64,000 bases of DNA from Symsagittifera roscoffensis (Eukaryota > Xenacoelomorpha > Acoela > Convolutidae): positions 39,591,464-39,655,463 of the forward strand of contig NC_087064.1 of assembly GCF_963678635.1 (NCBI RefSeq), given 5' to 3'. Position numbers and translations under genes: made by a program. Under the pieces are notes generated by a model. That model saw only the letters and a program-made list of their open reading frames with translations. It did no database searches and was not told where the DNA came from. This document shows, in pieces, positions 45,264 through 59,398 of the stretch (its first letter is position 1; each line of letters starts with the position of its first letter).

Positions 45264-46261
45264 ACTTGAACGCAGTAACTACTGCAGATGCTGCTGAGTT
45301 TTTACTTTTGAACTTTTTCCAGGTTCTTTTTGCCATTCACAAGCTACAGTGAAACTAAAAGTAAGTTCGCAAAGGTGTCGTAATGGAAGTGCATGGTGAA
45401 TTCATTTGCTTGCGTTTGATCTATTGCTGCTTGCGTTTTTGTGAGGAGTACGTGCTTCAATATACTTGTTCTTGCTACGATTGGTATAAATTACTTTAAA
45501 AACCGACAAAATTTTTTTTTGCTGGCGGTTGAATGTTTTTTTTTCTAGCTTGTATGCAGATAATTGTTGTCGGAAAAATTGAATGCTGAGATAACCTTTG
45601 TTGATAGGATGTTTTTCATTGAATGTGACGCTGTTTGCTTCGAAATGCATTAGTTTTCCACGAATTGTCCAAGAAAAGGCTAATAAAAAGTTTGCGAACA
45701 AATTTTTTTTGCGTATTGTCATTGACAGAGCTTTGCACAAGTCGCATTTTAAAGAACTATTGTCCAACTATACAAAGCAGTAAATCTAAGACTTTTGGGT
45801 TTTCTCTTGCAGTGCAAAACTCTGTCACAGCGTGTCTTGTGTAATTTGTCAGGCATGTGGTTATATTTATTTCCATTGCTTCGTTGTTGTTTTGTCGAGG
45901 AGTTGATTTTTTCCTGAGGTAAAACAGTTAGGGCATTTCGACTTTTAGGGCAAGTTGACGACTGAAAATTATTGGGCCGGTTACACGTGTGATGTTGTTG
46001 ACAATTTGTCTGTCCATTGTCGTCGGTCAAATCTATCTAGAGTATTAAAGTATTGAAACTAGTAAGCTATTAAAACTGAAGTGGTTGGTGAATTCACGAG
46101 CCTTGAAGCCTCAAACAGATCTCAATCTTGGTTCGAAGGCTCGCCAAAACTGCTGTAGTTTGCTGATTTATTGGATGTCAATCATGTCTGGTTTTTTCCC
46201 TAGTTCTTGAAACCCAATTCCAGACGTAGCATTTTTGTATGAGTATCCGGCGATAGCTTCA

Positions 46262-47029
46262 TTCCGGGTCGAGATCCCGCTCGAAAACCGCTCAAGATTT
46301 GAGCGGTTTGAGCGGTTTTCCAGCAAGATTTGAGCGGTTTGAGCGGTTTGGGCGGTTTTTTTGGAAAAACCGTTCAAACCGCTCAAATCTTGCTTAAAAA
46401 AACCGCTCAAAAACCGCTCATTTCTTGCGGTGATTTTTGAACGGTTTTTCAATCAAGATTTGAGCGGTTTTTGAGCGGTTTTTGAGCGGTCTTCTCTGCA
46501 AAACTCGAGCGAACACGTTCATCCAGGGGCGACCAATATGTAGTAATTTTCCAAAAAGTGCCCAAAAACAGCATTTTTGACCAGCTCTTCATGTCAACAA
46601 CCCCACCCCCCCGCCCCAACTTACACCCCCTCCCCCGCCAACAAAAATCCTGACAGTATATTTGTTGTGCATGTCTAAAACATTGAACATATTCAGTAGA
46701 ACAAACACAGCGAATATTAAGCTTCCAGCAAGTCCGCATAGACTAACGGATAAGGCGTCTGACTTCGAATCAGAAGATTGCGGATTCGAATCCCTCTGTG
46801 GTCGACTTTTTATTATTAAATCTTGCGCCTTTTTTGAGCGGTTTTTTTAGATAAACCGCTCAAAACCGTTCAAATCTCGCGCGGTTTTTGAGCGGTTTTT
46901 TAGATAAACTGTTCAAAAATGGCTCAAACCGCTCATTTTGAAGCAAGATTTTGAGCGTAATTGTCTAAAAAAACCGCTCAAACCGCTCAAATCTTGCTTC
47001 AAATTAGGTGAAAAATCTCGACTCGGGAA
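46262..47029. mobile_element. tRNA-bearing fold-back element, copy 2
   Basis: It has the same length (768), ends and internal arrays as copy 1, and the same site inside the inverted gag. It was therefore copied with module Y and did not insert independently. Confidence 0.55.
46732..46804 (+). tRNA. tRNA-Arg(TCG)-like, copy 2
   Basis: It is the same sequence as 38749-38821, with the same stem mismatches and following T-run. Confidence 0.6.
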
Positions 47030-48618
47030 GCAGGATTTTGGCACGTTAGTTATGTCGCTTAATTAGCAAGAATACCTATAAAAAATAGCTGTGGATTCAA
47101 AAAAAAAATTGCAAAAACTTAAAGCGAAACTCGCTCAAAAAAGCAAATTCACCAGCTGTTATTTCTTTAATTGGAGTTATATTGTTGTTGTTGAATTTTC
47201 AGAAAATTTTCTTCAGCTTAGAATTGTGGTTGATTAATATTGCACTGTCCGTTTGCTGGGCAAGGGTTGTTGAAAAAGGATAACTCTCGATCTGTTTGAG
47301 TGTTCTGTTTATCAAGGAAAATTTCTGGTTTTGCATTTGATTTCTTGGGTAATTGCTGATTACAATTGTGTTTCTTGAGATTGTGTTGCTAGGAGTGGTC
47401 ATTTTAACGGTAGACTTATACGATTATTTGTAAGAAACTCATAGTTGTGATTTTCCACTTGTATGTTTGGTTTATTGAAAGAACGTTTCCATTTGTGAAC
47501 ATAGGGAAAACTGTTGGTTTAACTGTTGACTGCAATATTGTTTGTGGGAACGGAGTATCCAATTTTTTATGCGTTTGTTGCATGAATCAGTGAGATTTTT
47601 TTTTTGGTTTTTGTTGGTAAAATTTCAACAATTTCTTCATTAGCGAATTGTGATGGTGTTTGAATGTCTTGAGGATTCAACGTTGTAGTTCCTTACAACA
47701 TTTCTTATTTGCTCATAAATAACGAGTTCAAAGTTTTGTCAACTGTCGTATCGTGAAGCATCGTATCATAATTTAGATGTGTTTTATCTGCTTTTATTGA
47801 TATTACCCTTCGATGGCTTTTATTTACTGAGATAGTTGAACTGCTGAGCTGGAAAAATCGTTTGTTATATTCAAAACCATTTCGTGATACCATTCTGGAT
47901 CTTATACGCAATCTGTTTCATCTACGAAGTTTGTGTCTTTGTCACAGTATGTGCAAAACGGTTTTCGAAATTGCTCATTTAGGTCTAGATAATGTTGAAA
48001 TTACTCTATGATAAACCTTTCCAAATTTTGCGCAAATCAGCTTTTTTTTCTGGGGTTTCTATTTGGGAAAGCTTTTTGCGGATAGAATCTTTGAATTGTG
48101 ATAAAAATTATCTCTGCTCATACTGCTGAATGTCGAAACGTCTGTGTTGGATATACAAAGAATGTTTCATCTGTGTCCAATAATTATATAGAGCTTTCGC
48201 TAATTGGGAAAACGTCATTGGTGAATTTTGAATTTGCTCGTTGTGGATTTTGGTGTTGGATATTTTGAATGTATTCTAGAAAAATTAAGGAGAACTGAGT
48301 TCTCTTTTAATCCGTTTGTTATCGCTGGGGTGGTGTTTAAATGCGGTGATAGAATTTCAATAGTGAATATGCAATATTCTAAGGTTATTTTGTAGATGCT
48401 TGCTGGATAGCGATCTAGTATGTGCTTTTTAAAACTGATTTTGGTAACATTTGTTGGCATGGAAAATTGTCTTTTCGAAACAAATCAATTTGTTTTGAAA
48501 AACTTTTTCGAGGTTGTGGAAAAATTGGACTTTTCATGTGATAGGTCACTAGCGGGGTCGATGAAAAATGGAAGGATAGTTGTTGTCGAAATTATCGTCG
48601 CATCGAGTCACTTCCTAT

Positions 48619-49783
48619 GCAACTTCACAGTTCGTGTTTAACTTTCAAAAACTTTATAGGTTGATTCCAGTAATAAATTTGTGCTGGTTTTCTATTATAT
48701 GTGTTTTTTATTCTACTTTTTGTATAGATGATGCCGTTCTAGCTTCTGATTGAGAAAAGTATCGTTGATCGTTGATTTGTTTGTTCTTAATGTTTAATAG
48801 ATCTCGGAGGTTCTCGAAGTTTTGTTCAGTTGTCACGAAGAGCGTTTCGTTTTCCGGAAAGCTGCGTTTTTATATTTTGTTTTTGTTTGATTTTACTAGT
48901 CTTCTTTTTTGTTTGATTTTTTCATTTGATGTATACGATCTTTTGTTTGTACAGCGTTTTGACAGAATCATGCTTAGAACCTTGAAATCTACAATTGGGA
49001 CGAACTATTGTCTGTTTCTTCCCTAAGCTGTATTTTTTGTGATAACTGCTAGAAGGCTTGTTGCAAAATCCAGGTGTTAACTTTAATTTCCTAAACTGTT
49101 AGTTCTTACTTTTTTCATGAGATTATCTTAATCCCTCGGGTCGTATTGTCGTGGCAAGACGGGTTGAACAGAGAGTAATTCAAAACAAACTGCTTAATGC
49201 TCTCAAACGCATCTGGCGTTTTCTTCGTTTAAGTAATTTTAACCTTACTTAGATGTTGATCGATGAGATCGGGGCTTGGAGAGTAGTACATTGTACCACA
49301 TCTTTCAGGTATAATTAGAACTTAGGTAGATGGTTAGATACTATTTTAATACTTAGTAATTCTAAAATTTGTTCTAGTTCTGGGTCATTTAGGAGGTCGG
49401 ATTCAATTGAAGTATGAGTAACCGAAGTGCTTCACTGATTAGCCTAAATTTAATGGTTAGTTTTCTTCAAAGAAAAATTTCATTTGGGTCTTGGGTCCTG
49501 GGTCTTTTGTAAAATTTGGAGAGCGAATTGACGTTTGAGGTCGTTAGACACTCAAAATGAGGGGTAGGGTTGACTTTTTTAATTGATCCAATGAAAGCCT
49601 CGATGATCTGGATTTGAAAAAATAACTAGTTGAAAGTTATATGTAAACATTTGGATTTAAAATTGGAAAATGAAAGAGTTAAAAATTATAATTTTTAAAT
49701 CAAAGGAAAACTTTGTTAATCTGGTTAAACGTGTCAAGTTCAACTTTGAAAATTAGAAATAAGGATAAACCTTGATAAATTAT
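48619..49783 (-). pseudogene. Module Z, copy 1: inverted leader and ORF-A relic
   Basis: On the minus strand the leader (about 49640-49040) matches 18160-18700: CAGATCATCGAGGCTTTCAT, GTGTCTAACGACCTCAAACG, AAGACCCAGGACC. ORF-A follows (about 49030-48625) with Lys/Gln-rich sequence, then NRKPAQIYYWNQP, which matches NKPARLYNWNQP at 19128-19164. It is broken by stops. Gag N-terminal sequence of module Y follows in the same orientation, so Z plus the right part of Y is one inverted 5' half-element. Confidence 0.65.
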
Positions 49784-51831
49784 TTATTCAGAATTTCCTA
49801 ATTTAAATTATATAATCTAATCCAAACAACTTACCACAAGTTTTCCACAACAACTGAAGAAGTTAGCATCATCCGCGCACTAAAACTTTTTTGGTCAGTT
49901 TAGCCTACTAAGAAAGTCATTCGAAGGCTTGCAAAGTTTTCAACAGACTAAACCAAAACAAAACTAACTTCCCAAATAGATTGTTTGGAAAACGAACCCT
50001 CAGTAAATTTGAACTTAAAAATCTCAATCAATAATTGTCAATATTTTACTCATCTTTTCTTACACAATTTTTTTTTAAATTTCACCAGCAGTTTTTTAGA
50101 AAACAACAAATCGAATAAAAGAAAATTGAAACAGTAAAAAACTTTTGCTTCACAAAGCTAACTATTTGCTATAATTTTGTATAGTAAGTATAAAACCGAT
50201 ACGCAGCATTGCATTAAAAAAACACTTACAAAGTTTCTAGTTGTAAATGAGTAAAAAATGAGATAAACTAACTTTTTTATGTTTTATCTTTCCAAATTTT
50301 TAGATTTAATTTTGCCCATATTTTAAAAACTCTTTCCACACAACGCAAAGTAACTCGCCGACGTAGATTTGTTTTACACTGAACACTTTAGTCTGACAAG
50401 CTAACTGATAACAAGTCATGCTTCCTTTCACGAATTTTAAAGTTTCCCGTAAACCAGTTGGAAGGAAATAAAGCTAAGCCTAAATTAACCAACGCAGCTT
50501 ACTAACAGCACCGAACCAACCATATGAACAGAAAAGTACCCACACCAGATTAAACCCAGATCAACACTGGATAAACTTTTTCATGAATCTTGATTTAGTG
50601 CTTATTAAGAACACATGAAAGGTAAAAGCACTCAAAGAGTAGCACAAACGATAAAGAATTCGTTTCCGAAAAAAAGTTTAATTACTAAAACAGACTCAAA
50701 TCAAAGAGACGGTTAAAAAGTACCCTCTCGTCTGGTCTAGACAACCAGATGATGTCGCTCGAAGTGCATGTGCTCACTGTAAGCTAGATGCCAACTTTCA
50801 ATTGATGCTAAGAGTACCTCTAGTGTGATCAACTCAGTGAAATAATCAAGCTATTAAAACGCTTCTGCGAAAACAGCTATCAAAAATTGAAAGTAAAAAT
50901 GAACAAACTAAGAAGGTTCAGATTCCTTTAATGTATTAATTTTCTAAGATCAAAGAAACGAGCAGCAAAAGAGAGATAAAAACTCGACGACATTCCGACT
51001 CCGGGATGGCAAGTTTTTTTATTTTGCTTGCCGCAGTCACAACCCTGACAGCGTATACATTATAGAGCCAATATTGCAGTAAAGTTAATCAATGAACAAG
51101 AATAATGGCGAATCCGATATCGAACTTATAAATACGGATCCTAGTCACTAGGTGCTTCTTTCAGAGAAGTCAAACCTCATCTCCCAGTTTGATAAGTAGT
51201 TGAGAATGCACGTAGTCTTGCCCTACTTAACGAAATCGACACATAATTGTAATAATCTGCAATCTTGACAATATCCCAACTCACTTACAATATACGCGAC
51301 TTCTTCTCTCTCTCCACGGAGACAACAATTTCACTTTACGAGCAACTGTTTTTCTTCTCTCTTCACTCCTTCACTCCTTTTAAAGAATCTACTCGAAAAA
51401 GAAATAAAGAAATTTACCATCCATCCTTCACAAGAACAAAATTAAAATCGATAAAATTTTTAAGCCCCGGATGGGTGGAACGAGTTCCAAAACAAGTGTT
51501 TCTTATTCATAATTTTTCTCGATAATTTTTACTGTAAAATACTTAGAACTAACCAATCATGATCCATAACTAAAGCTTACACTAAATTATAAACCTGAAA
51601 GTGCTTCTAGTTTCAGCCAGAGAAGATTGAATTTGACTTGGCAAAAAGTAGCTCTTTCTTAATTCTAAGCTCGCAAGTATACCAGTATGTACTAGGAAAC
51701 AAAAGAAAAAGACTAGGAACGGTATTAGACGATCCTAAATTGCACGAATCTATGCGGCCGAAAAAAGATAGCGTCACGAACAGACGTTATAACATATCCG
51801 AGATTACTATTTGAGAAAGCCAACCCCACAT
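49784..51831 (+). other. Module Y left part, copy 3: LTR-like region
   Basis: It joins module Z copy 1 at TTATTCAGAATTTCC, a few bases of microhomology also present at the X/Y border. It shares variants with copy 4 (CTTATTCATAATTTTTCTCG near 51505) not found in copies 1 and 2. Confidence 0.5.
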
Positions 51832-52826
51832 TGAACGCAGTAACTACTGCAGATGCTGCTGAGTTTTTACTTTTGAATTTTTTCCAGGTTCTTTTTGCCA
51901 TTCACAAGCTACAGTGAAACTAAAAGTAAGTTCGCAAAGGTGTCGTAATGGAAGTGCATGGTGAATTCATTTGCTTGCGTTTGATCTATTGCTGCTTGCG
52001 TTTTTGTGAGGAGTACGTGCTTCAATATACTTGTTCTTGCTACGATTGGTATAAATTACTCTAAAAACCGACAAAATTTTTTTTTGCTGGCGGTTGAATG
52101 TTTTTTTTTCTAGCTTGTATGCAGATAATTGTTGTCGGAAAAATTGAATGCTGAGATAACCTTTGTTGATGTGATGTTTTTCATTGAATGTGACGCTGTT
52201 TGCTTCGAAATGCATTAGTTTTCCACGAATTGTCCAAGAAAAGGCTAATAAAAAGTTTGCAAACAAATTTTTTTTGCGTATTGTCATTGACAGAGCTTTG
52301 CACAAGTCGCATTTTAAAGAACTATTGTCCAACTATACAAAGCAGTAAATCTAAGACTTTTGGGTTTTCTCTTGCAGTGCAAAACTCTGTCACAACGTGT
52401 CTTGTGTAATTTGTCAGGCATGTGGTTATATTTATTTCCATTGCTTCCTTGTTGTTTTGTCGAGGAGTTGATTTTTTCCTGAGGTAAAACAGTTAGGGCA
52501 TTTCGACTTTTAGGGCAAGTTGACGACTGAAAATTATTGGGCCGGTTACACGTGTGATGTTGTTGACAATTTGTCTGTCCATTGTCGTCGGTCAAATCTA
52601 TCTAGAGTATTAAAGTATTGAAACTAGTAAGCTATTAAAACTGAAGTGGTTGGTGAATTCACGAGCCTTGAAGCCTCAAACAGATCTCAATCTTGGTTCG
52701 AAGGCTCGCCAAAACTGATGTAGTTTGCTGATTTATTGGATGTCAATCATGTCTGGTTTTTTCCCTAGTTCTTGAAACCCAATTCCAGACGTAGCATTTT
52801 TGTATGAGTATCCGGCGATAGCTTCA

Positions 52827-53595
52827 TTCCGGGTCGAGATCCCGCTCGAAAACCGCTCAAGATTTGAGCGGTTTGAGCGGTTTTCCAGCAAGATTTGAGC
52901 GGTTTGAGCGGTTTGGGCGGTTTTTTTGGAAAAACCGCTCAAACCGCTCAAATCTTGCTTAAAAAAACCGCTCAAAAACCGCTCATTTCTTGCGGTGATT
53001 TTTGAACGGTTTTTCAATCAAGATTTGAGCGGTTTTTGAGCGATTTTTGAGCGGTCTTCTCTGCAAAACTCGAGCGAACACGTTCATCCAGGGGCGACCA
53101 ATATGTAGTAATTTTCCAAAAAGTGCCCAAAAACAGCATTTTTGACCAGCTCTTCATGTCAACAACCCCACCCCCCCGCCCCAACTTACACCCCCTCCCC
53201 CGCCAACAAAAATCCTGACAGTATATTTGTTGTGCATGTCTAAAACATTGAACATATTCAGTAGAACAAACACAGCGAATATTAAGCTTCCGGCAAGTCC
53301 GCATAGACTAACGGATAAGGCGTCTGACTTCGAATCAGAAGATTGCGGATTCGAATCCCTCTGTGGTCGACTTTTTATTATTAAATCTTGCGCCGTTTTT
53401 GAGCGGTTTTTTTTAGATAAACCGCTCAAAACCGTTCAAATCTCGCGCGGTTTTTGAGCGGTTTTTTAGATAAACTGTTCAAAAATGGCTCAAACCGCTC
53501 ATTTTGAAGCAAGATTTTGAGCGTAATTGTCTAAAAAAACCGCTCAAACCGCTCAAATCTTGCTTCAAATTGGGTGAAAAATCTCGACTCGGGAA
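52827..53595. mobile_element. tRNA-bearing fold-back element, copy 3
   Basis: It has the same ends and arrays, and is one base longer than copies 1, 2 and 4. In this copy the 26-bp stem has AAACCGCTC where copies 1 and 2 have AAACCGTTC, so the stem is better paired. Confidence 0.55.
53297..53369 (+). tRNA. tRNA-Arg(TCG)-like, copy 3
   Basis: The 73 bases are the same as copy 1. The flanking base change CCAGCAAG to CCGGCAAG lies just outside. Confidence 0.6.
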
Positions 53596-55189
53596 GCAGG
53601 ATTTTGGCACGTTAGTTATGTCGCTTAATTAGCAAGAATACCTATAAAAAATAGCTGTGGATTCAAAAAAAAAATTGCAAAAACTTAAAGCGAAACTCGC
53701 TCAAAAAAGCAAATTCACCAGCTGTTATTTCTTTAATTGGAGTTATATTGTTGTTGTTGAATTTTCAGAAAATTTTCTTCAGCTTAGAATTGTGGTTGAT
53801 TAATATTGCACTGTCCGTTTGCTGGGCAAGGGTTGTTGAAAAAGGATAACTCTCGATCTGTTTGAGTGTTCTGTTTATCAAGGAAAATTTCTGGTTTTGC
53901 ATTTGATTTCTTGGGTAATTGCTGATTACAACTGTGTTTCTTGAGATTGTGTTTGCGTTGCTAGGAGTGGTCATTTTAACGGTAGACTTATACGATTATT
54001 TGTAAGAAACTCATAGTTGTGATTTTCCACTTGTATGTTTGGTTTATTGAAAGAACGTTTCCATTTGTGAACATAGGGAAAACTGTTGGTTTAACTGTTG
54101 ACTGCAATATTGTTTGTGGGAACGGAGTATCCAATTTTTTATGCGTTTGTTGCATGAATCAGTGAGATTTTTTTTTTGGTTTTTGTTGGTAAAATTTCAA
54201 CAATTTCTTCATTAGCGAATTGTGATGGTGTTTGAATGTCTTGAGGATTCAACGTTGTAGTTCCTTACAACTTTTCTTATTTGCTCATAAATAACGAGTT
54301 CAAAGTTTTGTCAACTGTCGTATCGTGAAGCATCGTATCATAATTTAGATGTGTTTTATCTGCTTTTATTGATATTACCCTTCGATGGCTTTTATTTACT
54401 GAGATAGTTGAACTGCTGAGCTGGAAAAATCGTTTGTTATATTCAAAACCATTTCGTGATACCATTCTGGATCTTATACGCAATCTGTTTCATCTACGAA
54501 GTTTGTGTCTTTGTCACAGTATGTGCAAAACGGTTTTCAAAATTGCTCATTTAGGTCTAGATAATGTTGAAATTACTCTATGATAAACTTTTCCAAATTT
54601 TGCGCAAATCAGCTTTTTTTTCTGGGGTTTCTATTTGGGAAAGCTTTTTGCGGATAGAATCTTTGAATTGTGATAAAAATTATCTCTGCTCATACTGCTG
54701 AATGTCGAAACGTCTGTGTTGGATATACAAAGAATGTTTCATCTGTGTCCAATAATTATATAGAGCTTTCGCTAATTGGGAAAACGTCATTGGTGAATTT
54801 TGAATTTGCTCGTTGTGGATTTTGGTGTTGGATATTTTGAATGTATTCTAGAAAAATTAAGGAGAACTGAGTTCTCTTTTAATCCGTTTGTTATCGATGG
54901 GGTGGTGTTTAAATGCGGTGATAGAATTTCAATAGTGAATATGCAATATTCTAAGGTTATTTTGTAGATGCTTGCTGGATAGCGATCTAGTATGTGCTTT
55001 TTAAAACTGATTTTGGTAACATTTGTTGGCATGGAATATTGTCTTTTCGAAACAAATCAATTTGTTTTGAAAAACCTTTTCGAGGTTGTGGAAAAATTGG
55101 GATTTCATGTGATAGGTCACTAGCGGGGTCGATGAAAAATGGAAGGATAGTTGTTGTCGAAATTATCGTCGCATCGAGTCACCTCCTAT

Positions 55190-56355
55190 GCAACTTCACA
55201 GTTCGTGTTTAACTTTCAAAAACTTTATAGGTTGATTCCAGTAATAAATTTGTGCTGGTTTTCTATTATATGTGTTTTTTATTCTACTTTTTGTATAGAT
55301 GATGCCGTTCTAGCTTCTGATTCAGAAAAGTATCGTTGATCGTTGATTTGTTTGTTCTTAATGTTTAATAGATCTCGGAGGTTCTCGAAGTTTTGTTCAG
55401 TTGTCACAAATAGCGTTTCGTTTTCCGGAAAGCTGCGTTTTTATATTTTGTTTTTGTTTGATTTTACTAGTCTTCTTTTTTGTTTGATTTTTTCATTTGA
55501 TGTATACGATCTTTTGTTTGTACAGCGTTATGACAGAATCATGCTTAGAACCTTGAAATCTACAATTGGGACGAACTATTGTCTGTTTCTTCCCTAAGCT
55601 GTATTTTTTGTGATAACTGCTAGAAGGCTTGTTGCAAAATCCAGGTGTTAACTTTAATTTCCTAAACTGTTAGTTCTTACTTTTTCATGAGATTATCTTA
55701 ATCCCTCGGGTCGTATTGTCGTGGCAAGACGGGTTGAACAGAGAGTAATTCAAAACAAACTGCTTAATGCTCTCAAACGCATCTGGCGTTTTCTTCGTTT
55801 AAGTAATTTTAACCTTACTTAGATGTTGATCGATATGAGATCGGGGCTTGGAGAGTAGTACATTGTACCACATCTTTCAGGTATAATTAGAACTTAGGTA
55901 GATGGTTAGATACTATTTTAATACTTACTAATTCTAAAATTTGTTCTAGTTCTGGGTCATTTAGGAGGTCGGATTCAATTGAAGTATGAGTAACCGAAGT
56001 GCTTCACTGATTAGCTTAAATTTAATGGTTAGTTTTCTTCAAAGAAAAATTTCATTTGGGTCTTGGGTCCTGGGTCTTTTGTAAAATTTGGAGAGCAAAT
56101 TGACGTTTGAGGTCGTTAGACACTCAAAATGAGGGGTAGGGTTGACTTTTTTAATTGATCCAATGAAAGCCTCGATGATCTGGATTTGAAAAAATAACTA
56201 GTTGAAAGTTATATGTAAACATTTGGATTTAAAATTGGAAAATGAAAGAGTTAAAAATTATAATTTTTAAATCAAAGGAAAACTTTGTTAATCTGGTTAA
56301 ACGTGTCAAGTTCAACTTTGAAAATTAGAAATAAGGATAAACCTTGATAAATTAT
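55190..56355 (-). pseudogene. Module Z, copy 2: inverted leader and ORF-A relic
   Basis: It is nearly identical to 48619-49783, with a few substitutions and a two-base insertion (CGATATGAGATC near 55832). Here the ORF-A relic reads FSESE on the minus strand where Z copy 1 has a variant, closer to FFSDSE of the 19-kb copy. Confidence 0.65.
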
Positions 56356-58403
56356 TTATTCAGAATTTCCTAATTTAAATTATATAATGTAATCCAAACA
56401 ACTTACCACAAGTTTTCCACAACAACTGAAGAAGTTAGCATCATCCGCGCACTAAAACTTTTTTGGTCAGTTTAGCCTACTAAGAAAGTCATTCGAAGGC
56501 TTGCAAAGTTTTCAACAGACTAAACCAAAACAAAACTAACTTCCCAAATAGATTGTTTGGAAAACGAACCCTCAGTAAATTTGAACTTAAAAATCTCAAT
56601 CAATAATTGTCAATATTTTACTCATCTTTTCTTACACAATTTTTTTTTAAATTTCACCAGCAGTTTTTTAGAAAACAACAAATCGAATAAAAGAAAATTG
56701 AAACAGTAAAAAACTTTTGCTTCACAAAGCTAACTATTTGATATAATTTTGTATAGTAAGTATAAAACCGATACGCAGCATTGCATTAAAAAAACACTTA
56801 CAAAGTTTCTAGTTGTAAATGAGTAAAAAATGAGATAAACTAACTTTTTTATGTTTTATCTTTCCAAATTTTTAGATTTAATTTTGCCCATATTTTAAAA
56901 ACTCTTTCCACACAACGCAAAGTAACTCGCCGACATAGATTTGTTTTACACTGAACACTTTAGTCTGACAAGCTAACTGATAACAAGTCATGCTTCCTTT
57001 CACGAATTTTAAAGTTTCCCGTAAACCAGTTTGAAGGAAATAAAGCTAAGCCTAAATTAACCAACGCAGCTTACTAACAGCACCAAACCAACCATATGAA
57101 CAGAAAAGTACCCACACCAGATTAAACCCAGATCAACACTGGATAAACTTTTTCATGAATCTTGATTTAGTGCTTATTAAGAACACATGAAAGGTAAAAG
57201 CACTCAAAGAGTAGCACAAACGATAAAGAATTCGTTTCCGAAAAAAAGTTTAATTACTAAAACAGACTCAAATCAAAGAGACGGTTAAAAAGTACCCTCT
57301 CGTCTGGTCTAGACAACCAGATGATGTCGCTCGAAGTGCATGTGCTCACTGTAAGCTAGATGCCAACTTTCAATTGATGCTAAGAGTACCTCTAGTGTGA
57401 TCAACTCAGTGAAATAATCAAGCTATTAAAACGCTTCTGCGAAAACAGCTATCAAAAATTGAAAGTAAAAATGAACAAACTAAGAAGGTTCAGATTCCTT
57501 TAATGTATTAATTTTCTAAGATCAAAGAAACGAGCAGCAAAAGAGAGATAAAAACTCGACGACATTCCGACTCCGGGATGGCAAGTTTTTTGATTTTGCT
57601 TGCCGCAGTCACAACCCTGACAGCGTATACATTATAGAGCCAATATTGCAGTAAAGTTAATCAATGAACAAGAATAATGGCGAATCCGATATCGAACTTA
57701 TAAATACGGATCCTAGTCACTAGGTGCTTCTTTCAGAGAAGTCAAACCTCATCTCCCAGTTTGATAAGTAGTTGAGAATGCACGTAGTCTTGCCCTACTT
57801 AACGAAATCGACACATAATTGTAATAATCTGCAATCTTGACAATATCCCAACTCACTTACAATATACGCGACTTCTTCTCTCTCTCCACGGAGACAACAA
57901 TTTCACTTTACGAGCAACTGTTTTTCTTCTCTCTTCACTCCTTCACTCCTTTTAAAGAATCTACTCGAAAAAGAAATAAAGAAATTTACCATCCATCCTT
58001 CACAAGAACAAAATTAAAATCGATAAAATTTTTAAGCCCCGGATGGGTGGAACGAGTTCCAAAACAAGTGTTTCTTATTCATAATTTTTCTCGATAATTT
58101 TTACTGTAAAATACTTAGAACTAACCAATCATGATCCATAACTAAAGCTTACACTAAATTATAAACCTGAAAGTGCTTCTAGTTTCAGCCAGAGAAGATT
58201 GAATTTGACTTGGCAAAAAGTTGCTCTTTCTTAATTCTAAGCTCGCAAGTATACCAGTATGTACTAGGAAACAAAAGAAAAAGACTAGGAACGGTATTAG
58301 ACGATCCTAAATTGCACGAATCTATGCGGCCGAAAAAAGATAGCGTCACGAACAGACGTTATAACATATCCGAGATTACTATTTGAGAAAGCCAACCCCA
58401 GAC
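56356..58403 (+). other. Module Y left part, copy 4: LTR-like region
   Basis: It matches copy 3 with scattered substitutions. The period between copies 3 and 4 is about 6572 bp. Confidence 0.5.
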
Positions 58404-59398
58404 TTGAACGCAGTAACTACTGCAGATGCTGCTGAGTTTTTACTTTTGAATTTTTTCCAGGTTCTTTTTGCCATTCACAAGCTACAGTGAAACTAAAAGT
58501 AAGTTCGCAAAGGTGTCGTAATGGAAGTGCATGGTGAATTCATTTGCTTGCGTTTGATCTATTGCTGCTTGCGTTTTTGTGAGGAGTACGTGCTTCAATA
58601 TACTTGTTCTTGCTACGATTGGTATAAATTACTCTAAAAACCGACAAAATTTTTTTTTGCTGGCAGTTGAATGTTTTTTTTCTAGCTTGTATGCAGATAA
58701 TTGTTGTCGGAAAAATTGAATGCTGAGATAACCTTTGTTGATGTGATGTTTTTCATTGAATGTGACGCTGTTTGCTTCGAAATGCATTAGTTTTCCACGA
58801 ATTGTCCAAGAAAAGGCTAATAAAAAGTTTGCAAACAAATTTTTTTTGCGTATTGTCATTGACAGAGCTTTGCACAAGTCGCATTTTAAAGAACTATTGT
58901 CCAACTATACAAAGCAGTAAATCTAAGACTTTTGGGTTTTCTCTTGCAGTGCAAAACTCTGTCACAACGTGTCTTGTGTAATTTGTCAGGCATGTGGTTA
59001 TATTTATTTCCATTGCTTCCTTGTTGTTTTGTCGAGGAGTTGATTTTTTCCTGAGGTAAAACAGTTAGGGCATTTCGACTTTTAGGGCAAGTTGACGACT
59101 GAAAATTATTGGGCCGGTTACACGTGTGATGTTGTTGACAATTTGTCTGTCCATTGTCGTCGGTCAAATCTATCTAGAGTATTAAAGTATTGAAACTAGT
59201 AAGCTATTAAAACTGAAGTGGTTGGTGAATTCACGAGCCTTGAAGCCTCAAACAGATCTCAATCTTGGTTCGAAGGCTCGCCAAAACTGCTGTAGTTTGC
59301 TGATTTATTGGATGTCAATCATGTCTGGTTTTTTCCCTAGTTCTTGAAACCCAATTCCAGACGTAGCATTTTTGTATGAGTATCCGGCGATAGCTTCA

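Larger units (their letters stand above)
45264..48618 (-). pseudogene. Inverted Gag N-terminal region, copy 2
   Basis: It has the same anchors as copy 1 (LDRYPASIYK frame at 48460-48215, DPEWYHEM near 47900). Here and in copies 3 and 4 a 15-base segment AAAGCGAAACTCGCT (about 47120-47134) is present; copy 1 lacks it. A 6-base deletion near 47385 is private to this copy. It continues on the minus strand from the leader ORF-A relic in the adjoining module Z. Confidence 0.65.
51832..55189 (-). pseudogene. Inverted Gag N-terminal region, copy 3
   Basis: It is as copies 1 and 2. The LDRYPASIYK frame is at 55032-54787 and the DPEWYHEM anchor near 54470. It is closest to copy 4. Confidence 0.65.

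Noticed and set aside
53154-53457. Open frames across the tRNA-like sequence on both strands
   Set aside because: They read through a structured RNA-like sequence and its flanking repeats. The tRNA interpretation explains the conservation better.
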